Positions 28,652 through 37,697 of a stretch of 64,000 bases of DNA are shown in pieces. The stretch covers positions 2,722,144 to 2,786,143 of the forward strand of contig NZ_LR733556.1 in NCBI RefSeq assembly GCF_902506265.1. Reading direction: 5' to 3'. Source of the stretch: Flavobacterium sp. 9AF. GTDB lineage: Bacteria; Bacteroidota; Bacteroidia; Flavobacteriales; Flavobacteriaceae. How positions within the stretch are numbered: position 1 is the first letter of the stretch; every line of letters begins with the position of its first letter. A program made the position numbers and the translations under genes. The notes under the pieces were generated by a model. That model did not search any database. It was not told where the DNA came from and saw only the letters and a program-made list of their open reading frames with translations.

Positions 28652-30409
28652 ATGAGCAAAATCAAAATATATTTTTCAACAACTATAGCTTTGTTCCTAA
28701 CGTATGCTTCGTTTTCTCAAGTAAAAGACGAAAATATAGGTTCGGAAGTAGTGAATATTGTAAAAGCCTATACACCTACAATTTCTGATGCCTTTAAGGT
28801 GAAAGAAACTCCTGTTTTGGAAGATGAAGATAACATGCAAAAAGAAGAAATTAAATACAATATTTTTTCTTTTCCAGTAGCATCCACTTTTACACCAGCT
28901 AAAGGGAAAGCAGCAGCCGTTGACAAATCGGAAAGAGAAAAAAATTATAGAAATTATGCTACTTTAGGTTTTGGTAATTATGCTACGGCTAATGCAGAAT
29001 TATTTATTACAGAAAACTTCGGAAGAAATAGTTATGTAGGCGGAATGTTACGTCATTTGTCTTCTCAAGGAGGTATTAAAGATGTTGTTTTAGATGATAA
29101 ATATTATAATACAAATTTAGATGTAACGTACGGTTCTCGTGAGAGAGACATGAGTTGGAATGTAGATTTAGGCCTGAAAAACCAAATTTACAATTGGTAC
29201 GGTTTGCCAACAGAAAATATTGTTTTTACGGATGATCAAATTAGAGTCATCGATCCACAGCAATCCTACAATACAATTGCTCTAGGAGGAAAATTAACGA
29301 TGGATAAAAGCTTTTTAAATGAAGCAAGTTTACAATTCAAACGTTTTTCTGATGCTTTTGGTTCAGGAGAGAATCGCTTTTTGGTAAAACCAAATTTTGA
29401 TATCGATGTAATGGAACAAAAAATTAAAGCCAATTTTATCGTAGATTATGTAGGTGGTACTTTTGAAAAGGATTATCAAGGTAATGAAGAAATCAAATAC
29501 AGTCATGTTATTTTTGGAACAAAACCAAGTATTTTATACCAACAAGATGATTTATCGGTTAATTTAGGAGTGGGTGTTTTTTATACTACTGGAAAAATTA
29601 ATGGTGAAAGTGATGGAAAAATATTTGTCTATCCAAATGTAAAAGCGTCATATCGTATTGTAGGTGACATTTTAGTGGGTTATGCCGGTGCTGAAGGAGG
29701 TTTAAACCAAAATTCCTATGCTGAATTTGTGGACCAAAATCCATTTGTTTCACCAACACTATTAGTTGGACCAACCGATAATAAATACGATATTTATGTT
29801 GGTTTAAAAGGTAAATTAGCCAATGCAGTCGCTTTTAATTTGAGAGGAAGTATTAAAAATGAAGATTACAAACCGTTATTTGTAAGTAATACCTATGTTT
29901 TTGGTAATGCAAATACAGAAGGGTATACCAATGGAAATTCTTTTGAAGTAGTGTATGATAATGTAAAAACAGCTAGTATTTTTGGAGAAATTAAAGCTGA
30001 TTTTTCAAAACATGTCAGTTTCGGAATAAATGGTACTTATAATAATTATTCAACAGATAACCAGGCAGAAGCTTGGAATTTACCACAATTGAATATTGGA
30101 ACAACCTTGGATTTTGATATTACAGATAAATGGTATGCGGGAGCGAATATTTTCTTTGTAGGAGAAAGAAAAGATCGCGTTTCTGTACAAGATATAAGTG
30201 CTGTTTTTCCACCAAATTTCCAATTGCAAGAAGTAACCTTAGATAGTTATTTCGACTTGAATGCGCATATTGGCTATAAATATAACGAACGATTAACAGC
30301 CTTTTTAAGAGGAAATAATTTAGCAAACCAGCAATACAACCGCTGGGCAAACTATCCTGTACAAGGAGTTCAAGTATTGTTAGGCGCAAATTATAAATTC
30401 GATTTTTAA
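28652..30409 (+). CDS. TonB-receptor-like outer-membrane beta-barrel protein without plug
   Basis: A 585-residue protein with a signal peptide ending TYASFSQ, a short periplasmic N-terminus (VVNIVKAYTPTISDAFKVKE), then amphipathic beta strands to a C-terminal TonB-receptor-like end (LTAFLRGNNLANQQYNRW, GVQVLLGANYKFDF, terminal Phe). It is much shorter than a full TonB-dependent receptor (usually over 700 residues), and no plug domain is visible. Probably an outer-membrane barrel working with the TPR protein encoded immediately upstream. Confidence 0.85.
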   Translation: MSKIKIYFSTTIALFLTYASFSQVKDENIGSEVVNIVKAYTPTISDAFKVKETPVLEDEDNMQKEEIKYNIFSFPVASTFTPAKGKAAAVDKSEREKNYRNYATLGFGNYATANAELFITENFGRNSYVGGMLRHLSSQGGIKDVVLDDKYYNTNLDVTYGSRERDMSWNVDLGLKNQIYNWYGLPTENIVFTDDQIRVIDPQQSYNTIALGGKLTMDKSFLNEASLQFKRFSDAFGSGENRFLVKPNFDIDVMEQKIKANFIVDYVGGTFEKDYQGNEEIKYSHVIFGTKPSILYQQDDLSVNLGVGVFYTTGKINGESDGKIFVYPNVKASYRIVGDILVGYAGAEGGLNQNSYAEFVDQNPFVSPTLLVGPTDNKYDIYVGLKGKLANAVAFNLRGSIKNEDYKPLFVSNTYVFGNANTEGYTNGNSFEVVYDNVKTASIFGEIKADFSKHVSFGINGTYNNYSTDNQAEAWNLPQLNIGTTLDFDITDKWYAGANIFFVGERKDRVSVQDISAVFPPNFQLQEVTLDSYFDLNAHIGYKYNERLTAFLRGNNLANQQYNRWANYPVQGVQVLLGANYKFDF

Positions 30410-30410
30410 A

Positions 30411-30435
30411 GTCATTGCGAGGAACGAAGCAATCT
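30411..30435 (+). repeat. REP-like palindromic element (GTCA-stem-TCT type)
   Basis: GTCATTGCGAGGAACGAAGC followed by AATCT. ATTGC (30414-30418) pairs with GCAAT (30429-30433). I recognise this as a dispersed intergenic element common in flavobacterial genomes. It starts right after the stop of the barrel gene. Confidence 0.75.
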
Positions 30436-30439
30436 ATAT

Positions 30440-30485
30440 AATTCGTTATTCCGATTCTGAAACTTCGGCATTTGTATAACGAATT
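30440..30485. repeat. 10-bp perfect inverted repeat
   Basis: AATTCGTTAT (30440-30449) and ATAACGAATT (30476-30485) enclose a 26-base loop that itself contains CCGA/TCGG. It directly follows the REP-like element, and both may form one structure ending the barrel transcript. Confidence 0.6.
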
Positions 30486-30526
30486 TTGATTTTAATAAAA
30501 GGATTCTTAAGTTTTAAATACTTTTT

Positions 30527-30919
30527 ATGAGAAAGATTATTTACATATTATTTCTATTGTCTATCAGTTTTGTTTTTTCTCAAAATGAAAATTTTAATAA
30601 AAGTGATTCTATTGTTTGGAGAAAAGTTACTTGCGAAAATGGAACTGAACAAGCAAAAAATGATTTTAAAAATGGGATATACAATTGTTTTTCATATGGT
30701 TTAATTTTTGAAAGTAATCCTGAATTAAGCTTATATATCAAAAACTATATTAAGAACAAATACGGAATTAATACTAAAAATGTAAGTTGTGTAATTACTG
30801 AATTTTCTCAATGTTATTCAAAAACTATGAATGATTTGGTTTTGTATAAGTTTGGAAAAGATATTTTTAAAAAATACAAAAAAGAAGCTGAAGATTTATA
30901 TTATAAGGATAAAAAATAA
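30527..30919 (+). CDS. small exported protein, unknown function
   Basis: A 130-residue protein with a signal peptide (IIYILFLLSISFVFSQ). The mature part has three Cys residues (TCENG, YNCFSYG, SQCYSK) and a Lys-rich helical C-terminus. Predicted periplasmic. No family recognised. ATG at 30527; it precedes the GreA-like gene by 52 bp in the same direction. Confidence 0.65.
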   Translation: MRKIIYILFLLSISFVFSQNENFNKSDSIVWRKVTCENGTEQAKNDFKNGIYNCFSYGLIFESNPELSLYIKNYIKNKYGINTKNVSCVITEFSQCYSKTMNDLVLYKFGKDIFKKYKKEAEDLYYKDKK

Positions 30920-30971
30920 TTCTTGCTTCTTTAGAGCCTTGTTTTTGAACTTTACGGTAATTATTCTAATT

Positions 30972-31421
30972 ATGACATTAAAAGAAAAAGTTTATCAATA
31001 CTATCACAGTTTAGTATTAGAAAAAATAAAAAGATTACAAGATACTATTGCCGATTTAGCAATAGATGCTCAAAACGATGCCAAAGGTTCAGCAGGAGAT
31101 AAGCACGAAACGGCTTTGTCAATGATGCATTTGGAGCAAGAAAAATTAAGCCAAAAAGTGAAAGAGGCATTAGAACAAAAAGCCATTTTAGATAGTATTG
31201 ATTGTTCCCAAAAGAATCTAGTAGTTAGTCTTGGAAGTCTGGTGTATACAAATTCTTTAACTTTTTTTGTTAGTTTGGCTTTACCAAAAATAAAAATAGA
31301 AGGAAAAGAAATAATTGCTTTATCTCCACAATCGCCTTTAGGGATACAGTTAATAGGAAGGAAAGTAAATGATGAAGTCCAATTTAATACTACAACTTAT
31401 AGAATCTTAGATATAGAATAA
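30972..31421 (+). CDS. GreA/GreB-like small protein (often labelled 3-oxoacyl-ACP synthase)
   Basis: A 149-residue protein from ATG 30972 (MTLKEKVYQYY). The N-terminal half is a helical hairpin (IADLAIDAQNDAKGSAGDKHETALSM, with key part AGDKHETA). The C-terminal half has ALSPQSPLGIQLIGRKVNDEVQF, the pattern of the GreA/GreB C-terminal FKBP-like domain. Flavobacterial relatives are often named 3-oxoacyl-ACP synthase, which the sequence does not support. Probably an RNA-polymerase-binding or related factor. A strong terminator follows. Confidence 0.75.
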   Translation: MTLKEKVYQYYHSLVLEKIKRLQDTIADLAIDAQNDAKGSAGDKHETALSMMHLEQEKLSQKVKEALEQKAILDSIDCSQKNLVVSLGSLVYTNSLTFFVSLALPKIKIEGKEIIALSPQSPLGIQLIGRKVNDEVQFNTTTYRILDIE

Positions 31422-31426
31422 ATTTG

Positions 31427-31453
31427 AAACCATTCCTAGGAGTGGTTTTTTTA
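31427..31453 (+). terminator. rho-independent terminator
   Basis: AAACCATTCC pairs with GGAGTGGTTT (31427-31448, one G-T pair, tiny CTAG-centred loop) and runs into a T tract. It ends the GreA-like transcript 6 bp after the stop. Confidence 0.85.
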
Positions 31454-31607
31454 TAAATTGTAACCTACTGCAATAAAAAACTTCCTTTTTACTTTTTATT
31501 TGTAATTAAATTACTGTTTTATATTTTATATTATAACTAATATTTTATTTATGGTTTATATTTTATAGTTAATATCTCAAATTTGCTTCATCAATAAAAT
31601 AATAATC

Positions 31608-31634
31608 ACGTTTAAGATTACATTTTTTAAACGT
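31608..31634. promoter_or_regulatory. inverted repeat upstream of asnB
   Basis: ACGTTTAA (31608-31615) and TTAAACGT (31627-31634) form a perfect 8-bp inverted repeat with an 11-bp spacer, 26 bp before the asnB start. There is no T tract, so a regulatory site or leader hairpin is more likely than a terminator. Confidence 0.4.
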
Positions 31635-31659
31635 ATCAACTTTATAAAATAGAAATAAA

Positions 31660-33342
31660 ATGTGCGGAATTGTATGTGCTTTCGATTTAAAACAAAAAGC
31701 TGAGGTATTAAGACCTCAAGTTTTAGAAATGTCAAAAATTATTCGTCATAGAGGTCCTGATTGGAGTGGAATATATAGTAATGATAAAGCTATTTTAGCG
31801 CATGAGCGTTTGGCTATTGTTGATCCAGCTTCTGGAAAACAACCTTTATTTACAAAAGATAAAAGTTTAGTTTTAGCAGCTAATGGCGAAATCTACAATC
31901 ATAGAGAATTACGCAAGCAATTTGAAGGTAAATATGAATTCTTAACAGAAAGCGATTGTGAAGTCATTTTAGCTTTATACAAAGAAAAAGGAGTACATTT
32001 TGTAGATGAAATGAATGGGATTTTTGGTTTTGCTATCTATGATGTGGAAAAAGATGAGTATTTCATTGCTCGTGATCACATGGGAATTATTCCTTTATAT
32101 ATTGGTTGGGACCAAAACGGAACGTTTTATGTAGCTTCAGAATTAAAAGCTTTAGAAGGATATTGTACTAAAATTGAATTATTTCCTCCAGGACATTATA
32201 TGTCAAGTAAAGACGGAGAATTTGTAAAATGGTACCATAGAGAATGGACAGAATATGAAGCTGTAAAAGAGAATGCAACGAGTATTGAGGCTATAAAAAC
32301 AGCTTTAGAAGCGGCAGTAAAAAGACAATTAATGAGTGATGTACCTTATGGGGTTTTACTTTCGGGAGGTTTAGATTCTTCCATTACTTCTGCTATTGCT
32401 AAAAAGTATGCTCAAAAAAGAATCGAATCAGAAGATAAAGCAGATGCTTGGTATCCACAATTACATTCTTTTGCAGTAGGTTTAGAAGGATCACCAGATT
32501 TAAAAGCGGCTCAAAAAGTAGCGGATCATTTAGGAACCATTCATCATGAAATTAAATTTACAATTCAAGAAGGTTTAGATGCAATACGAGATGTAATTTA
32601 TAATATTGAAACCTATGATGTAACTACCATTAGGGCATCAACTCCAATGTATTTAATGGCGCGTGTAATTAAATCAATGGGAATAAAAATGGTTTTATCA
32701 GGAGAAGGTTCTGATGAATTATTTGGTGGCTATTTATATTTTCATAAAGCACCTAATGCAAGAGAATTCCATGAAGAAACGGTTCGTAAATTGAGTAAAT
32801 TACATATGTATGACTGCTTGCGTGCTAATAAAAGTCTAGCCGCTTGGGGAATTGAAGGGCGTGTTCCATTTTTAGATAAAGAATTTATGGATGTTGCGAT
32901 GCGAATTAATCCACAGGATAAAATGATCAATGGAGAACGTATGGAAAAATGGGTGTTGAGAAAAGCATTTGAAGACATGCTACCAGAAAGTGTAGCTTGG
33001 AGACAAAAAGAACAGTTTAGTGATGGCGTTGGATATAGTTGGATTGATACTTTAAAAGAGTTGGTTGCCAAAGAAATTACAGACGAACAATTAGCAAATG
33101 CGAAATATAAGTTTCCAATTCAAACACCTACTTCAAAAGAGGAATATTATTATCGCTCCATTTTTACCGAACATTTTCCAAGTGATGCGGCAGCTTTAAG
33201 TGTACCACAAGAAGCAAGTGTTGCATGTAGTACAAAAGTAGCTTTAGAATGGGATGAAGCATTTAAAAACTTAAATGATCCATCAGGAAGAGCGGTAGCT
33301 AACGTACATGATGATGCTTATGTAAAAATGGCTAAAGTTTAA
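31660..33342 (+). CDS. asnB: asparagine synthase B (glutamine-hydrolysing)
   Basis: A 560-residue class II glutamine amidotransferase with a synthetase domain. Catalytic Cys2 (MCGIVCAFD), RHRGPDWSG, glutaminase residues LAANGEIYNH, and the ATP pyrophosphatase loop SGGLDSS near residue 235; SGEGSDELFGGY and RVPFLDKEF complete the pattern. It makes asparagine from aspartate, glutamine and ATP. Length as in E. coli AsnB. Monocistronic by appearance, with an inverted repeat in its leader and a strong terminator after it. Confidence 0.97.
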   Translation: MCGIVCAFDLKQKAEVLRPQVLEMSKIIRHRGPDWSGIYSNDKAILAHERLAIVDPASGKQPLFTKDKSLVLAANGEIYNHRELRKQFEGKYEFLTESDCEVILALYKEKGVHFVDEMNGIFGFAIYDVEKDEYFIARDHMGIIPLYIGWDQNGTFYVASELKALEGYCTKIELFPPGHYMSSKDGEFVKWYHREWTEYEAVKENATSIEAIKTALEAAVKRQLMSDVPYGVLLSGGLDSSITSAIAKKYAQKRIESEDKADAWYPQLHSFAVGLEGSPDLKAAQKVADHLGTIHHEIKFTIQEGLDAIRDVIYNIETYDVTTIRASTPMYLMARVIKSMGIKMVLSGEGSDELFGGYLYFHKAPNAREFHEETVRKLSKLHMYDCLRANKSLAAWGIEGRVPFLDKEFMDVAMRINPQDKMINGERMEKWVLRKAFEDMLPESVAWRQKEQFSDGVGYSWIDTLKELVAKEITDEQLANAKYKFPIQTPTSKEEYYYRSIFTEHFPSDAAALSVPQEASVACSTKVALEWDEAFKNLNDPSGRAVANVHDDAYVKMAKV

Positions 33343-33442
33343 AATCAGTAAGTTATATGTTATTGTTGAAAAAATTATATAGTTTTTTTGATAAAAAAAG
33401 AATTGAGATGTGATTTAAATATCTTGGTTATGGTTTGTTTTT

Positions 33443-33474
33443 AAAACGTCGACGGTATTTGTTGACGTTTTTTT
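33443..33474 (+). terminator. rho-independent terminator after asnB
   Basis: AAAACGTCGAC pairs with GTTGACGTTTT (33443-33471, one wobble) and is followed by Ts. It lies about 100 bp after the asnB stop. Confidence 0.85.
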
Positions 33475-33557
33475 GTTTTTAATCGCTTAAAACCATCTTA
33501 AAATAGATATTTTCAACATTTGTTAATAACTTCTAAGCAAAAACAAATGAATAGGAG

Positions 33558-33586
33558 TTGATTTTTTTTGATTATAGTTATATTTG
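33558..33586 (+). promoter_or_regulatory. gyrB promoter
   Basis: TTG (33558-33560), 18-bp spacer, TATATTTG (33579-33586): an exact Bacteroidota -33/-7 pair. The ATG of gyrB follows 34 bp downstream. Confidence 0.7.
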
Positions 33587-33617
33587 TCTGTTAAACATAA
33601 TGAGTTTTAAGAATTAA

Positions 33618-35561
<1,944 letters not shown>

Positions 35562-36560
35562 ATGAAGCAATTCTTTATTTTTTTATTTGCAATCGTATTT
35601 TACTTAAAAATAAATGCGCAAAATTCTAATGATATAGAGAAAATAGGGTATCTGTTGACAGATGCCCTTTTCTATTCTGAGAAATATATTATTCCAATTA
35701 CTGATGCAGCAGTCTATCAAGCTTCTTCTGGTTGGGTTTTGTCTCCTAAGAAAAGAGAGAAATGGAAATTAAATTTAGGAATTCATACTAATATGTTTTT
35801 TGTTCCTAATAATGATCGTAACTTTGAAATTAAGAATTCTGATTTTCAATTTTTCGAAATAGAAGGATCAAGTAGTGTTATTGTTCCCTCTGCTTTAGGG
35901 AATAATAATTCTAGTTATTTAATTGGTGAATTAGGAGGTGAACAAGTTCGATTTAAGACTCCTGGAGGTGTTAATCAAGAAACCATTATTTATCCTTATC
36001 TACAAGCTGGTTTGGAATTGCCTTACGGATTTGAATTTATCGGTCGATATTCTCCAAAAACCAAACTTAAAAAAGGAAATTATCAAGTATATGGAGCTGG
36101 CTTAAAATATAATCTAAGTCAACATTTTGAGAATTGGGAAACAAAAAAAATGCATTTAGCTGTAGCGGGTATTTATTCGAATGCAGATGTTAGTTTTGAT
36201 TTCTTAGATATTAATACGGCTTATGGAAATTTAGGAATTAATAGAATAAATGGAATTGTGGATACTTGGCATTTGAATCTTATTTTTTCTAAAGAGTTTA
36301 AGAGATTAGATTTAAATGGTAATTTTATTGTTAATCATAGTACATTTAAATATCTTGTTAATGGACCTAAAGGAAGTATTGAAGAATTAATCCCAGTGCA
36401 ACAAATAATTAATGAACTGCTCACTCGAATTGAAAAAGATAAGATAAATACTATTTTTGAAATTACAGGAGTGTATCATATAAATAAATTTGCATTGCAA
36501 AGTTCATTTGCTTTTGGTAAATTTGCGAATCTCAATTTTGGAGTACAATATCAATTTTAA
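35562..36560 (+). CDS. DUF6588 family secreted protein
   Basis: A 332-residue protein with a signal peptide (FFIFLFAIVFYLKINAQ). The mature region is beta-rich (GIHTNMFFVPNNDRNFEI, GLELPYGFEFIGRYSPKTKLKKG) and ends in an aromatic strand, NFGVQYQF, like an outer-membrane barrel. I recognise it as the DUF6588 group that lies between gyrB and mdh in flavobacteria. It starts on the base after the gyrB stop, so it is cotranscribed with gyrB. Role unknown. Confidence 0.8.
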   Translation: MKQFFIFLFAIVFYLKINAQNSNDIEKIGYLLTDALFYSEKYIIPITDAAVYQASSGWVLSPKKREKWKLNLGIHTNMFFVPNNDRNFEIKNSDFQFFEIEGSSSVIVPSALGNNNSSYLIGELGGEQVRFKTPGGVNQETIIYPYLQAGLELPYGFEFIGRYSPKTKLKKGNYQVYGAGLKYNLSQHFENWETKKMHLAVAGIYSNADVSFDFLDINTAYGNLGINRINGIVDTWHLNLIFSKEFKRLDLNGNFIVNHSTFKYLVNGPKGSIEELIPVQQIINELLTRIEKDKINTIFEITGVYHINKFALQSSFAFGKFANLNFGVQYQF

Positions 36561-36585
36561 CTTATAAATAATCAAAAACAAAAAA

Positions 36586-37518
36586 ATGAAAGTAACAATA
36601 GTAGGAGCAGGTAATGTTGGTGCAACATGTGCCGATGTTATTTCGTATAGAGGAATTGCTAGTGAAGTAGTTTTATTAGATATCAAAGAAGGTTTTGCAG
36701 AAGGAAAAGCCATGGATATCATGCAATGTGCAACAACTACTGTATTTAATACAAAATTATCTGGAAGTACAAATGATTATTCTAAAACAGCAGGTAGTGA
36801 TGTGGTAGTAATAACTTCTGGAATTCCTAGAAAACCTGGAATGACTCGTGAAGAATTAATTGGTATTAATGCTGGAATTGTGAAATCGGTAGCTGATAAT
36901 GTATTAACCCATTCTCCAAATGCTATTATTGTAGTAGTATCTAATCCTATGGATACTATGACTTACTTAACTTTAAAAGCTACTGGATTGCCAAAGAACA
37001 GAGTAATTGGTATGGGAGGAGCTTTAGATAGTTCGCGTTTTAAATATTATTTATCACAAGCTTTACAAAAACCAGGTAATGATATTCAAGGTATGGTTAT
37101 CGGTGGACATGGAGACACAACTATGATTCCTTTAACTAGATTAGCTTCTTATAATGGTTCACCTGTTTCTCATTTCTTATCGCAAGAAGAATTAGATAAA
37201 GTAGCATCTGCAACAATGGTAGGAGGTGCAACCCTTACTGGTTTATTAGGAACTTCTGCTTGGTATGCACCAGGTGCATCGGTAGCTTATTTAGTAGATA
37301 GTATTTTAAATGATCAAAAAAGAATGATTCCATGTTCTGTTATGTTAGAAGGTGAATATGGACAAAATGATATTTGTATTGGTGTACCATGTATTATTGG
37401 TAAAAATGGAGTGGAAGAAATCGTAGATATTCAATTAAATGATGCGGAAAAAGCATTATTTGCTAAGAGTGCTGATGCAGTTAGAAATATGAATGCTGAT
37501 TTGAAATCAGTACTATAA
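36586..37518 (+). CDS. mdh: malate dehydrogenase (LDH-like)
   Basis: A 310-residue NAD-dependent dehydrogenase. Nucleotide site VGAGNVGATCADVI with LLDIKEG (Asp binding the ribose). Substrate loop SGIPRKPGMTREEL with arginines for malate/oxaloacetate, VSNPMDTMTYL, and catalytic His in GGHGDTTMIPL. The LDH-like type of Mdh found in Bacteroidota; it interconverts malate and oxaloacetate in the TCA cycle. Follows the DUF6588 gene by 25 bp and ends at a strong terminator. Confidence 0.97.
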   Translation: MKVTIVGAGNVGATCADVISYRGIASEVVLLDIKEGFAEGKAMDIMQCATTTVFNTKLSGSTNDYSKTAGSDVVVITSGIPRKPGMTREELIGINAGIVKSVADNVLTHSPNAIIVVVSNPMDTMTYLTLKATGLPKNRVIGMGGALDSSRFKYYLSQALQKPGNDIQGMVIGGHGDTTMIPLTRLASYNGSPVSHFLSQEELDKVASATMVGGATLTGLLGTSAWYAPGASVAYLVDSILNDQKRMIPCSVMLEGEYGQNDICIGVPCIIGKNGVEEIVDIQLNDAEKALFAKSADAVRNMNADLKSVL

Positions 37519-37538
37519 TAGTTTCATTATCAGATGTT

Positions 37539-37570
37539 AAAACTGTCATTTCTATTTGACAGTTTTTTTA
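37539..37570 (+). terminator. rho-independent terminator after mdh
   Basis: AAAACTGTCA (37539-37548) pairs perfectly with TGACAGTTTT (37557-37566), followed by Ts. It ends the gyrB-mdh transcript. Confidence 0.9.
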
Positions 37571-37626
37571 TATTTAGTTATCAACAGGAAAATATTAATA
37601 AAAACCAATTTTATTAAGAAATAAAA

Positions 37627-37657
37627 TTGGTTAATCCTATTGTAAATTATATATTTG
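37627..37657 (+). promoter_or_regulatory. secDF promoter
   Basis: TTG (37627-37629), 20-bp spacer, TATATTTG (37650-37657), an exact -33/-7 pair 40 bp before the secDF ATG. Confidence 0.7.
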
Positions 37658-37697
37658 TCCGTTTTTATAAAAAAAAGAATAATTAATTTTAGTAGTA

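Noticed and set aside
28652..30409. Full TonB-dependent receptor
   Set aside because: It is too short and has no plug domain or TonB box; called a receptor-like barrel instead.
31510..31580. TTTATATTTTATA-like runs before asnB as a tandem repeat
   Set aside because: The units are irregular and explained by AT-rich promoter DNA; no fixed period.
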